A stretch of DNA of 64,000 nucleotides from Acidobacteriaceae bacterium (GTDB lineage: Bacteria > Acidobacteriota > Terriglobia > Terriglobales > Acidobacteriaceae). The notes under the pieces are model-generated. The model worked only from the letters and a program-made list of their open reading frames with translations, was not told where the DNA came from and did not search any database. Of the stretch, positions 44,723 to 53,044 are shown piece after piece (position 1 is the first letter of the stretch; each line of letters opens with the position of its first letter). A program made the translations under genes and the position numbers. The stretch covers positions 1-64,000 of the forward strand of contig JANXUC010000021.1 of the NCBI GenBank assembly GCA_025352065.1, given 5' to 3'.

Positions 44723-45505
44723 ATGGATTCTTCCGAAGCGATCACACCAGACTTGCGGCTCGCACTTGAGAGATTTGATCGTGAGGCCGATGCGATTATT
44801 GATTCCTTCGTCAAACCCTTGAAAGCGCAGGAACCGCCCCTTGTCATCTACCATTACACGGACGACCTCGGGTTGAGAGGAATCCTAGAAACAGGCAAAA
44901 TTTGGCTCACCAATATTTTCAACCTCAACGACCCTTCCGAGTTGAGCCACGGCTTTTCTCTTGCCGTGAAAATCCTGAACAACAAGGCAGCCTCTGGCCA
45001 GACATGGAGCAAAGAACTCGCTGAACAATTAGAGGCTTTCGTGCAGCATGGAGGAATCCAAAGAGTTGGTCACCACTTCGTGTGTTCATTTAGTTCGTGC
45101 AGAGATGATCTCGGGCAATGGCGCGCATACGCCGATAACGGACGTGGCTACGCGCTTGGGTTTGATGCCAATGCCTTAGAGGCTGCGTTTACCAATCTGG
45201 CCGAGCCTCGATCCGCGCATCTCACATTTCGGGTCACGTACGATGACGCGCAGCTTGAAGAAATGCATCGAAGAATCGTTGAGAAGATGTTCGAAGCGAT
45301 AACACTGTCCGCAGAGAACAATCTGCCGTTCACCACCATTCAAGACTATTTGGTCGAGCTAAGCAGCTCGTTTGCAGCGTGCCTTTTGCACGCAGGGCAT
45401 TATTTTAAGGCGGGTGGCCCAGATTTGATTTCTCCGGCACCAGCAAGGCGAGGGGTGCCCCGTCCTTTGCGGGTTTTGCAAAGGGCGGGAATTCACACTG
45501 TTTAA
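44723..45505 (+). CDS. DUF2971 protein with a C-terminus replaced by a REP element
   Basis: Residues 20-228 match the DUF2971 family: LVIYHYTDDLGLRGILETGK, IWLTNIFNLNDPSELSHGFS, HHFVCSFSSCRDDLGQWRAY and DNGRGYALGFDANALEAAF. Family members normally continue with a segment that ends in a conserved arginine-containing strand (EWR-like); this is absent. Instead, from about residue 229 the reading frame runs through a REP element and finishes KAGGPDLISPAPARRGVPRP and so on, for 260 residues in total. ATG 44723 is the natural start. The function of the family is unknown; several members sit in defence and toxin-like contexts. Because the C-terminal core is missing, the protein may be inactive, so this is a gene damaged by a repeat insertion. 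Confidence 0.75.
   Translation: MDSSEAITPDLRLALERFDREADAIIDSFVKPLKAQEPPLVIYHYTDDLGLRGILETGKIWLTNIFNLNDPSELSHGFSLAVKILNNKAASGQTWSKELAEQLEAFVQHGGIQRVGHHFVCSFSSCRDDLGQWRAYADNGRGYALGFDANALEAAFTNLAEPRSAHLTFRVTYDDAQLEEMHRRIVEKMFEAITLSAENNLPFTTIQDYLVELSSSFAACLLHAGHYFKAGGPDLISPAPARRGVPRPLRVLQRAGIHTV
45409..45489 (+). repeat. REP-type palindromic element, copy 4 (inside DUF2971 gene)
   Basis: GGCGGGTGGCCCAGATTTGA opens it and CCCGTCCTTTGC / GCAAAGGGCGGG (45459-45489) forms the closing hairpin with a GGGTTTT-type loop. It is translated as the C-terminus of the DUF2971 protein. Confidence 0.85.
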
Positions 45506-45586
45506 GCAATAGGACACGGGTCGTACCGGGTGGTCTCGGAACGAAATCATTTTCCTCGTCCCGTCGCTATAGAATCGAGGGTGTTT

Positions 45587-45674
45587 CCACCCGCCCTTGC
45601 ACAAAACGCAAGGACGGGGCACCTTTTGTTGGTTATGAAAATGGAAATCAAAATTAAAGACTGCGCCACCCGCC
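45587..45674 (-). repeat. REP-type palindromic element, copy 5 (inverted)
   Basis: CACCCGCCCTTGC (about 45588-45600) and GCAAGGACGGGG (45608-45619) form the hairpin; the element ends CTGCGCCACCCGCC, the complement of the usual opening. Together with copy 4 it makes an inverted pair about 100 bases apart, upstream of engB. Confidence 0.82.
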
Positions 45675-45750
45675 TATTCCCATCAGCTTTTCGCCTGCAA
45701 GCCCGAACTGATTTACACTCATTCCACGCAACTCGTTCCACGTAACTCCC

Positions 45751-46350
45751 ATGCGCCTCCACTCCCGCTTCGTTACTTCCGCCGTCGCTCCCGCGCACTT
45801 CCCGCCGCCGGGGTTGCCGGAAATTGCTTTTCTGGGTCGCTCCAACGTGGGTAAGTCGAGTCTTATCAACTCGTTAGTCGGGGAGAAGATCGCAAAAACC
45901 AGTTCCACCCCCGGACGTACGCAGATGATTAACTTCTTTGAAATTCAATGGCACGGCAAAACCACCCCGGAAATGCAATTCGCCGACCTGCCCGGATACG
46001 GCTATGCGCGTGTGCCGAAGGCCATCAAAGCCGAGTGGAGCAAGTTCATCGACCCGTATCTGAAAGACCGTCCCACTTTGGCACTCTGCGTGGTCTTAGT
46101 CGATATGAACGTGCCTCCGCAGGAAAAAGACGCCCAACTCATTGATTTCCTTACCTCAGCCGACCGCGCCTACATCATCGCGGCAACGAAATCCGACAAG
46201 CTTTCCGGCAACAAGCGCCTCAACGCATTCAAAAGATTGAAGCAAGCCTATCCGGAGGCCAGAATCTTTCCCTATTCCTCCAAAACAGGCGCTGGACGCG
46301 AAGAACTCTGGAAAGAACTCCGTCAGGCCGCCGCGGACTATAACTCCTAG
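45751..46350 (+). CDS. engB: Ribosome biogenesis GTPase EngB/YsxC
   Basis: The 199-residue protein is a TRAFAC-class GTPase needed for assembly of the 50S subunit. Motifs are G1 GRSNVGKSSLIN, G2 TSSTPGRTQMINFF, G3 DLPGYGYARVP, G4 ATKSDKLSG and a G5-like SSKTG. ATG 45751 gives MRLHSRFVTSAVAPAHFPPP, which reaches the conserved PEIAFLGRSNVGKS. It is preceded by the inverted REP pair and follows a damaged gene, so its promoter must lie within about 80 bases. No partner gene is adjacent. Confidence 0.94.
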   Translation: MRLHSRFVTSAVAPAHFPPPGLPEIAFLGRSNVGKSSLINSLVGEKIAKTSSTPGRTQMINFFEIQWHGKTTPEMQFADLPGYGYARVPKAIKAEWSKFIDPYLKDRPTLALCVVLVDMNVPPQEKDAQLIDFLTSADRAYIIAATKSDKLSGNKRLNAFKRLKQAYPEARIFPYSSKTGAGREELWKELRQAAADYNS

Positions 46351-46600
46351 ATAGACCTCTTGGCACACCACATCTAGTCAGCGCCGACCGCCCTGTAGTG
46401 CCCCGCCAAGGCCCCCAGGAGGGCTGCCACGCTCGTCCTTGTTCTCGCGACCAACAAAGAGGTGCACCCGTGCGCCACAACGCCTCATGGCAAGGAGGTT
46501 CGCTCTGGACCAAGTAGCCGGATTTCAAGCCCGCAAGATCAAGCAATCGGCTTTCCCGCCGATGAAGGACTTGAGAGCCTTCGACTGGAAGAGAATCACC

Positions 46601-47305
46601 ATGAACCCTGAATCCAAGAACCCTGAATCCAAGAACTTTGAATCCAGGAAAGTGACCCCCAACGAAGGCGTTTGGGCCAACTGGCAGAACGAGAAGGCCG
46701 CCGGGGACGCCTCCGACCTGATCCCGATGGCTTCGGCTGCCTCCGCTGGCGCGCGTCCTGCCATCGCTCCCGACCCATTTTTCACCGGTGCCCCACACGC
46801 TGCCAGCATTGAGTCGGGTGCGAACGTTAAGGAAAAGCGCAGTAATCCCCGCTTCAAATGCGAAGGCAGCATGGAGCTAAAGACGGAGGGCAGCACCATC
46901 CACACCTGGGCTACCTTCACGGACGTCAGCCTTAGCGGCTGTTACGTAGAAATCATGACCACGTTTCCGGTCGGCACCGTCATGGACTTGCGACTCGGCA
47001 TGCACGGCTTCATGGTCGAGACGCGGGCTGTAGTGCGCGTCACCTACCCGTTTCTGGGCATGGGAATTGAATTCACGGACATCGCACCCAACGATCGCAA
47101 GCGGTTGGACAAAATGCTGGCATCCCTGGCAGGCGCATTTGCCCAGCGCCTGCAAATGCCAGAGCCCAAAAGCCTGCAACTTCCCCCCATCACCGAACCC
47201 AGAGCCGTTATCGAGGCACTGGCGAAGTTTTTCGGCGAGAAATCTACCCTAAACAGCGACGAATTCATCCGCATGGTGCAGGACAGCCAGCAGCAGAGCA
47301 TATAG
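46601..47305 (+). CDS. PilZ-domain protein, probable c-di-GMP receptor
   Basis: The 234-residue product starts at ATG 46601 (GGAAGAGA upstream) with a short repetitive head, MNPESKNPESKNFESRK, encoded by a 15-base repeat. A low-complexity linker follows. The PilZ domain spans about 85-185, with RSNPR (the RxxxR motif) in EKRSNPRFKCEGSME and the DxSxxG motif in TDVSLSGCYVEIM. Both motifs for binding c-di-GMP are intact. The C-terminal part is helical (KRLDKMLASLAGAFAQRL). Such proteins commonly regulate motility or exopolysaccharide. It precedes an epimerase gene 93 bases downstream, and more PilZ domains lie at 48830 and 55329. Confidence 0.88.
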   Translation: MNPESKNPESKNFESRKVTPNEGVWANWQNEKAAGDASDLIPMASAASAGARPAIAPDPFFTGAPHAASIESGANVKEKRSNPRFKCEGSMELKTEGSTIHTWATFTDVSLSGCYVEIMTTFPVGTVMDLRLGMHGFMVETRAVVRVTYPFLGMGIEFTDIAPNDRKRLDKMLASLAGAFAQRLQMPEPKSLQLPPITEPRAVIEALAKFFGEKSTLNSDEFIRMVQDSQQQSI

Positions 47306-47398
47306 GCAGTAGCGAGTTGCGAGTTAAAGCATTTAGCGTGACTCGCAACTCGGTACGCGGTACTCATGAGCAGCTAGCCCGTTTGCTATCATCAAAGC

Positions 47399-48340
47399 AT
47401 GGCGCAATACTTAATTACTGGCATCGCTGGCTTCATAGGATCGAACATTGCACGGGCGCTTTTGGCGCGTGGCGAGCAGGTTCGCGGCATTGACAACCTC
47501 TCAACCGGGAATCGCGCAAATCTCGTCGACATTGGCCCCAAGATCGACTTCCACGAGGCGGACATCCTCGACACCGACGCTATCACCAAGGCCTGCAAAG
47601 GCGTCGATTACATCTTCCACGAGGCGGCCATCCCTTCGGTCCCAAAATCCGTGAAAGATCCCGTAAGCTGCAACCGCGCTTGCGTCGACGGCACGGTGAG
47701 CGTGCTGGTGGCGGCACGCGATGCCAAAGTGAAGCGCGTGGTGTATGCGGCGTCGTCTTCCGCCTACGGCGATACGCCAACTTTGCCGAAGCGGGAAGAC
47801 ATGATGCCGAATCCCATCTCGCCGTATGCGGTGGCGAAGCTGACGGGCGAGTATTACATGTCGAGCTTTTACCGTTGCTACGGCCTCGAGACCGTCAGCT
47901 TGCGTTACTTCAATATCTTTGGGCCGTTCCAGGATCCGACGTCGCCGTACTCTGGCGTATTGGCGAAGTTCACCACGCAAATGCTAAAGGGTGAGCAGCC
48001 GACTATTTTCGGCGACGGCGAAACCAGCCGCGATTTCACTTACATCGACAACGCGGTCAGCGCAAACTTGCTCGCTTGCCACGCTCCGGCGGCGCAAGTA
48101 GCTGGGAAGATGTGCAACGTCGCCACCGGAACACGCTTCACGCTGAAAGAGACATTCGAGATTTTAAAGAAGCTGACGGGCTATACCGGCACTGTGGCCT
48201 ACGCACCCGAGCGCGAAGGCGATGTGAAGCATTCGCTGGCAGATGTTTCAAAAGCGGCGGAGTGTTTTGGATACAAAACGCTGGTGGATTTTGAAGACGG
48301 CCTGCGACGGACGATGGAGTGGTACAAGACGCAGGGGTAG
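47399..48340 (+). CDS. NAD-dependent epimerase/dehydratase, UDP-sugar 4-epimerase type
   Basis: This 313-residue extended SDR enzyme has the Rossmann motif ITGIAGFIGSN, the catalytic S-x-x-Y-x3-K set in AASSSAYGD and SPYAVAKLTGEYY, and the NAD-binding acidic residue in VRGIDNLSTGN. It is close to UDP-GlcNAc/UDP-glucuronate C4-epimerases (WbpP/GalE-like), for example in IPSVPKSVKDPVSCNRACVD and RYFNIFGPFQDPTSPYSGVL. Its product is probably a sugar nucleotide for lipopolysaccharide or exopolysaccharide. The nearby wecB, WecA-like and Wza-like genes support that. The exact substrate is not decidable here. Confidence 0.9.
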   Translation: MAQYLITGIAGFIGSNIARALLARGEQVRGIDNLSTGNRANLVDIGPKIDFHEADILDTDAITKACKGVDYIFHEAAIPSVPKSVKDPVSCNRACVDGTVSVLVAARDAKVKRVVYAASSSAYGDTPTLPKREDMMPNPISPYAVAKLTGEYYMSSFYRCYGLETVSLRYFNIFGPFQDPTSPYSGVLAKFTTQMLKGEQPTIFGDGETSRDFTYIDNAVSANLLACHAPAAQVAGKMCNVATGTRFTLKETFEILKKLTGYTGTVAYAPEREGDVKHSLADVSKAAECFGYKTLVDFEDGLRRTMEWYKTQG

Positions 48341-48384
48341 ATAGTTTTACAACGGAGACGGGAGTTTGCTGAACGGAGTTCTCC

Positions 48385-48732
48385 GTGAGAAGCACTTCAA
48401 CAGTCCCAGCCTTAGTCTGGATCAAGCTTCTGCATACGGCAGTCTGGTTCTTCTTCGCTGGATGCATCGTGGTAATTCCCGTGGCTGGAATGCTGCGGCA
48501 ATTTGTTTGGGCGGCGATCTTCAGCGGGCTGGTATTGATCGAGTGTACGATTCTCGCCGTGAACCGGTGTCGTTGCCCGTTAACGGATGTGGCAGCTCGC
48601 CACACAGCCGATCGCCAAGATAACTTCGATATCTACCTGCCGCTTTGGTTGGCTCGGCACAATAAAACAATCTTTGGGACGCTTTTCCTCGCTGGCGAGA
48701 TTTTTGTGGCGGCCCGGTGGTTCAGCTCCTGA
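48385..48732 (+). CDS. Conserved small membrane protein
   Basis: The 115-residue protein has about three hydrophobic segments (about 10-30, 38-58 and 98-113), with GRC-like cysteines (NRCRCPLTDVAA) between the second and third, and DNFDIYLPLWLARHNKTIFG before the third. I know similar proteins as conserved hypotheticals without function. The start is GTG 48385, with GGAG six bases before. It begins 44 bases after the epimerase gene and may be co-transcribed. Confidence 0.65.
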   Translation: MRSTSTVPALVWIKLLHTAVWFFFAGCIVVIPVAGMLRQFVWAAIFSGLVLIECTILAVNRCRCPLTDVAARHTADRQDNFDIYLPLWLARHNKTIFGTLFLAGEIFVAARWFSS

Positions 48733-48829
48733 AACGCATTTCGGAAGAAACGCAACCGCATAACCACCCCGCCACCCGAATTACCTTAGTGACCTACTGA
48801 CCTCACACCCCGAAGACTACGATTACTGT

Positions 48830-49504
48830 ATGACACTTGAATCCCTCGTGGTATCGCAAGACTGGCAGGAAGTTAGTGTGGTGGAGTGCATCCTTGGCGG
48901 CATGCAGATTGGCGTCGCCGTCGAACCGGATCTGGCCAAGGCCCGGCGCTACCTAAGCCGGACCAAAGTTGACGCCATCATTGTCGACTACGATGTGGAC
49001 GGTTCCCACGCATTCGTGAACGGACTGGACCGTATGCACGCCTATCGCGACACCTTCCCGTTGATTGTTATGGGGAGCCGGGGCCATCACGACGAGTTGC
49101 GCAGTAGTGGAGCCGACTTCTTTTTTGACAAGCCGATCTCGGTGGAGCAGGCAGTCCATACGCTCGCAGCGGCTCGCAACAAGATACTGCATGGCCGACT
49201 GCGTTATCACCGGCAAGAGTTGCAGGCACCGGTTGCGATCTTCATCAACGGCAAGCAAATTGGCGGAGAGCTGATGAACGTAAGCCAGGGCGGAATCGGC
49301 GTGTATACGTCGAGCGAATTGCCTATGGGCGAGACGTTGCAGCTCGGATTCTCCATGCCCGGCCGCGAAACGGAAGTGAACGCGAAAGCTAAAGTTGCGT
49401 GGAAGAACGAAAAAGGACAATCGGGGCTGCAGTTTGAAGAAATCGCGGAAAGCGATCAGCAAAACTTGCAGTTGTGGCTGGCTGGACGGTACTTCGAGAA
49501 CTAA
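48830..49504 (+). CDS. Receiver-like plus PilZ-like protein
   Basis: The 224-residue protein has an N-terminal receiver-like domain (about 5-115): VDAIIVDYDVDGSHAF provides a candidate phosphoacceptor at D53 or D55, and FFFDKPIS holds the conserved lysine (K101). The C-terminal part (about 125-220) is PilZ-like: PVAIFINGKQIGGELMNVSQ, then GGIGVYTSSELPMGETLQLG. In it the DxSxxG motif is NVSQGG (Asp replaced by Asn) and the RxxxR arm is non-canonical (GRLRYHR), so binding of c-di-GMP is uncertain. It could couple phosphorylation to an output. No histidine kinase is adjacent. It forms a small envelope-signalling group with the PilZ and GAF genes. Confidence 0.78.
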   Translation: MTLESLVVSQDWQEVSVVECILGGMQIGVAVEPDLAKARRYLSRTKVDAIIVDYDVDGSHAFVNGLDRMHAYRDTFPLIVMGSRGHHDELRSSGADFFFDKPISVEQAVHTLAAARNKILHGRLRYHRQELQAPVAIFINGKQIGGELMNVSQGGIGVYTSSELPMGETLQLGFSMPGRETEVNAKAKVAWKNEKGQSGLQFEEIAESDQQNLQLWLAGRYFEN

Positions 49505-49578
49505 GCAAGTGCGGCTGTCAGCTTTCGGCTATCGGCTTTTCAATGCGAGAGGCCTAGCCGAAAGCCGAGGGCCGCTTC

Positions 49579-49905
49579 TTAAGACGCTCGCGGTACGGGC
49601 GGAGTCGAATCCCTGCGGCGTTTCTGGTCCCAAGCCGTAAGCTTACTTAAATCATAGCTATACGGACCGTAGCTGGTGAAGGTGGGCTCATCAAACAAGC
49701 GTTTGGTACCGCAACCCAAGCAGACCCGGTAAGAGCAGCCTTGCACAGTAACCGGCCAGCTCATCTTGCGGTGCCAGCAGCCGCGCGTTACCAGGACCGC
49801 AAAGCCAGCAATTCCGGTGGCCGCAATGCTTACGGGCAGGAGCCAGCGGGCCTTAGCTTTCGTTTTACCGGGCTCCACACTTTCGGATATCGACTGCACT
49901 TTCAT
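49579..49905 (-). CDS. Small single-pass membrane protein with CxxC motif
   Basis: The 108-residue protein begins MKVQSISESVEPGKTKAKAR from ATG 49905. One hydrophobic segment (about 20-40: WLLPVSIAATGIAGFAVLV) precedes a domain with cysteines in CWHRKMSWP and CSYRVCLGCGTKRLFDEPTF, which could be a small zinc-binding site. I recognise the end SYGPYSYDLSKLTAWDQKR only as a conserved acidobacterial sequence. It is a single gene on the minus strand between a PilZ gene and the GAF-amidase gene, transcribed divergently from the latter. Function unknown. Confidence 0.55.
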   Translation of the reverse strand: MKVQSISESVEPGKTKAKARWLLPVSIAATGIAGFAVLVTRGCWHRKMSWPVTVQGCSYRVCLGCGTKRLFDEPTFTSYGPYSYDLSKLTAWDQKRRRDSTPPVPRAS

Positions 49906-50073
49906 AAAATCAGCATACGGCGGCGGGCGGCGGACTTCAAGAGCACATTTGGGCCTCGATCCCAAACCCGGTACTTAGGGGACATTGCTGGGGGCGAGCG
50001 AAACACTGTAAGTTATTGAAGAGTCAGGCGTGGGGACGATCCCTCGCCAAGAGACGCAGACGATAGAAGCGAA

Positions 50074-52221
50074 ATGAGCAGCAATCCGCACCAGAAGATT
50101 GAGGAGAAGATCGGCGAAATAGGGGCCGCGGAACGGGCGGACGCGAGTCCGATCCTGCCCCTTGGCGCGTCCATTTCTGTTTCTGGCTCCGTGCCCGACC
50201 CGGCGCTGGAGACATTGTTGAGATTCTCCTCCCTGCACGAAGAATTGCAGAGGAAGAAAAAGGAATTGGCGCGGACCGGAGCGAATGCGGGGCGGATTCG
50301 TGGTCAGGTTTTGCAGACCATCGCAGAACGAGCGCTGGCCATTAGCGGAGCCAGCGGGGTAGCGATCGCGCTGGCGGAAGGTCGCGACATTGTTTGCCGA
50401 GGCACGGCTGGAGACACCGCTCCGCCCCTTGGGCTGAAGCTGGATCTTCGAAGCGGAATTACTGCGATTTGCTTTAATACCGGGACCATCGTCCGCTGCG
50501 ACGACTCTGACAAGGATTCGCGCGTTGACCGCGAGGCTTGCCGCGCGCTGGGCGTGCGCTCTGTCGTAGCGGTTCCGCTGAGCGCGCAGCAAACCATTCT
50601 CGGGCTGATCGAAGCCTTCGAGAAAGAGCCTTTCGCCTTTACCGACGGTGACATTCGTGAACTCAGCTTACTCGCGGAGCTGACGGTCGCAGCCCTGCAC
50701 ACGGACGATCCTCGCACCGTTGCCACCGGCAAGAAGCAATTGGACGAGAATGCCGCCGGGCAGACTACTTCTCTGGGGGACTGGACGCAGCTGGCCGGTT
50801 CTGCCGAAGTGCCTGCACTGGTCAGCGCCGCGGCGCTGACGGCCATCGACGATGTTCCTGAACAAGAACGTTTTTCCGCTTACGCCTCTGCGGGTTCCGG
50901 TCGGACCTGGGTGCCTCCTGCGAAACAGTGGGGCGTCGCAACTCTGGCAGTAGCTTTGCTGGTGAGTGGGGGAGGGTGGTGGCGTTCCCACAAGGCCCAA
51001 CCTGCCGTCGCAACCAGCGCGGTGGTGGCACCCACCGCCGCGGGGCCGGTTCCTGCTTCAATGCAGGTGGCGGAAAACACTCTGCTTCCACGCATCACAG
51101 GCCTGCGACACTGGTCGAACGCCGATACCAGCACAGTTGTGATCGACATGCAGGATGAAGTGCCCTACGAAATTCACCGGCTCGCGGCACCGGAACGCAT
51201 TTACGTCGACTTGCACGATTGCGTTCTAAGTCAGGAACTTGCAGGCAAGAACATTGACGTGCAGGACGCGCTTCTCAGCCGCATCAAGATTGGCGCTACA
51301 ACTCCTGGCGTGACCCGCGTCGAACTCGAAACCAGGAACAGTTCAAATTTCTCGGTCAGCCTGGAGCCGAATCCCTATCGCATGGTCCTGGAGATTCGCA
51401 GCCTCCAGGCCGCGCCGAAGCCAAAGCTGGACACACAGGCCGTTTGGCAAAACACGGCACACCCTACTTTTCCTGAAATTTCGAAGAATCCGACGACGGA
51501 AGATATTCGCCTGCGCGCACATGTTCCCAAACTGCGCATCGTAGTCGATGCCGGACACGGTGGCTGGGATATGGGTACGGTCGGTCAACAAGGCTTGCTG
51601 GAAAAAGATTTAGCCCTCGAAATCGCACAACGGTTGGGCGTGTTATTGGAACAGCGACTTGGCCTGGAAGTAATTTACACGCGCTCGGACGACACTTTTG
51701 TCCCGCTCGGGCGTCGCGCTGCCATTGCCAATCAGGTTGGCGCCGACCTTTTCGTTTCAGTGCATGCGAACTACAGCAGCGAATCAGCAGCCCGCGGCGT
51801 GGAAACTTATTACACCTCGAACGGCCCGTCCACACAGGTGCTCGCCGAGGAGGAACGTGAAGTCGGCGCCGCTCCCACACTCAAGCTGGCTGCCTCCGAA
51901 CTGCGGGAGAAGTCCGACGCCTCGCGCAAGCTTGCCGCCAGCGTGCAGCAATCGCTCTACGGAACCCTGGCCGCCAAAAGCCCCGGGGTGCGCAACCGCG
52001 GCGTGAAAGCAGCATCATTTGTCGTACTGACCGGAACCACCATGCCAGCGATTTTGGCGGAAGTTTCCTTCGTCAGCAGTCCCACCGACGAACACAACCT
52101 GCAGGATCCGTTCTACCGGCAGAATATCGCCGAAGCGCTCTACCGCGGTATCGCGCGCTATGCTGCGGGCACCAGGAAGACGAATGTCGCCAGCGCGGCG
52201 AAGCAGGACACTGGAATGTAA
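50074..52221 (+). CDS. GAF-TM-AMIN-amidase_3 fusion: N-acetylmuramoyl-L-alanine amidase
   Basis: The 715-residue product combines four parts. A GAF domain (about 78-208) contains GVAIALAEGRDIVCRGTAGD and ALGVRSVVAVPLS. One membrane helix (about 285-300: WGVATLAVALLVSGGGW) follows. Then an AMIN-like beta domain (about 335-445: PYEIHRLAAPERIYVDLHDC) and an Amidase_3 domain (about 487-698). The catalytic zinc site is complete: H495 in VDAGHGGWD, E510 in LLEKDL, H564 in SVHANYS and E663 in LAEVSF. With the membrane helix, the GAF domain should be cytoplasmic and the AMIN and amidase parts periplasmic. The enzyme would cleave peptidoglycan stem peptides at cell division or outgrowth. A GAF domain on an amidase is unusual, and two nearby genes have closely related GAF domains. 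Confidence 0.88.
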   Translation: MSSNPHQKIEEKIGEIGAAERADASPILPLGASISVSGSVPDPALETLLRFSSLHEELQRKKKELARTGANAGRIRGQVLQTIAERALAISGASGVAIALAEGRDIVCRGTAGDTAPPLGLKLDLRSGITAICFNTGTIVRCDDSDKDSRVDREACRALGVRSVVAVPLSAQQTILGLIEAFEKEPFAFTDGDIRELSLLAELTVAALHTDDPRTVATGKKQLDENAAGQTTSLGDWTQLAGSAEVPALVSAAALTAIDDVPEQERFSAYASAGSGRTWVPPAKQWGVATLAVALLVSGGGWWRSHKAQPAVATSAVVAPTAAGPVPASMQVAENTLLPRITGLRHWSNADTSTVVIDMQDEVPYEIHRLAAPERIYVDLHDCVLSQELAGKNIDVQDALLSRIKIGATTPGVTRVELETRNSSNFSVSLEPNPYRMVLEIRSLQAAPKPKLDTQAVWQNTAHPTFPEISKNPTTEDIRLRAHVPKLRIVVDAGHGGWDMGTVGQQGLLEKDLALEIAQRLGVLLEQRLGLEVIYTRSDDTFVPLGRRAAIANQVGADLFVSVHANYSSESAARGVETYYTSNGPSTQVLAEEEREVGAAPTLKLAASELREKSDASRKLAASVQQSLYGTLAAKSPGVRNRGVKAASFVVLTGTTMPAILAEVSFVSSPTDEHNLQDPFYRQNIAEALYRGIARYAAGTRKTNVASAAKQDTGM

Positions 52222-52233
52222 GTTCCCGCACTT

Positions 52234-52353
52234 GTAGCGCCAGCATCCTGCCGGCAGTCGCGAGGGCGTCTCGACCTCGCAGTTTTAATGTACGAATGAA
52301 GATTCCAGGGCGGGCGGGATGCCCTCGGACAGCCGCCGGGACGGCAGCGCTAC
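52234..52353. repeat. 120-base element with terminal inverted repeats
   Basis: Its ends are GTAGCGCCAGCATCCTGCCG and CGCCGGGACGGCAGCGCTAC; the outer seven bases (GTAGCGC/GCGCTAC) are perfectly inverted and the following ones imperfect. It lies between convergent genes. A size near 120 bases without coding content suits a miniature mobile or repeat element. Confidence 0.5.
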
Positions 52354-52369
52354 GCAAAGACGTCGACGC

Positions 52370-52966
52370 TCAATCTCGCGGCTTCTTCATCTGCCAGTCC
52401 AGATGCGCCTTCACCGCAGGCCACTCGCCAGCAAGAATGCTGTAGACGCAAGTATCGCGCAGTGTCCCATTCGGCATCGTCATATGATTCCGCAGGATCC
52501 CGTCAAGCTTCGCGCCTAACCGCTCAATGCCTCGACGGCTCTGGTGATTGAAGAAGTTCGTACGAAATTCCACCGCAATGCAATCGAGCTTTTCGAAGGC
52601 ATGCTGCAACAACAAAAACTTGCACTCTGTATTGATCCCGGTGCGTTGGACACTCTGCCGATACCACGTCGAGCCGATCTCAACCCGCTTGTTCGTGGCA
52701 TCGATATTCATGTAGGTCGTCATGCCCACGGCCTTACCGCGGGAGTTGTCGATGATCGCCCATGTCAACATGGAACCTTGCGCCTGGAGTTGGAGTCTTC
52801 GCTCAATCTCATCAGTCATTTTTTCTGGGGTTGGAATCATGGTGTACCAGAGTTTCCACAATTCTCCGTTGCGCACCGAGTCGACAAGATCGTCGTGGTG
52901 GCTCTGCGCTAACGGCACCAGCGTGGCGATCGTGCCTTGTAGCGTTATGGGTTGGGGCCACGTCAT
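52370..52966 (-). CDS. GNAT acetyltransferase, RimJ/RimL-like
   Basis: The 198-residue protein belongs to the GNAT fold of the RimJ/RimL type. It has TWAIIDNSRGKAVGMTTYMN for the central strands, KRVEIGSTWYRQSVQRTGIN with a degenerate acetyl-CoA loop, and the helix LQHAFEKLDCIAVEFRTNFF followed by HQSRRGIERLGAKLDGILRN. The substrate is unknown: ribosomal protein N-termini, other proteins or small molecules. The gene is in the same orientation as the S9 peptidase upstream (53039-55213), 72 bases apart. Confidence 0.85.
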   Translation of the reverse strand: MTWPQPITLQGTIATLVPLAQSHHDDLVDSVRNGELWKLWYTMIPTPEKMTDEIERRLQLQAQGSMLTWAIIDNSRGKAVGMTTYMNIDATNKRVEIGSTWYRQSVQRTGINTECKFLLLQHAFEKLDCIAVEFRTNFFNHQSRRGIERLGAKLDGILRNHMTMPNGTLRDTCVYSILAGEWPAVKAHLDWQMKKPRD

Positions 52967-53004
52967 AGAGGCTTTCTAAGTGCTTGCAGCTGCCAAAATT
53001 GATT

Positions 53005-53044
53005 TGTCATTCCGAACAGCTTCATCGTGAGGAATCTGCTATTT
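53005..53044 (+). repeat. CATTCCGA dispersed repeat, copy 4 (short)
   Basis: TGTCATTCCGAACAGCTTCA is followed by TCGTGAGGAATCTGCTATTT. It overlaps the last codons of the S9 peptidase gene: the stop codon (complement of CTA at 53039-53041) lies in the shared TCTGCTATT part. Confidence 0.7.
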
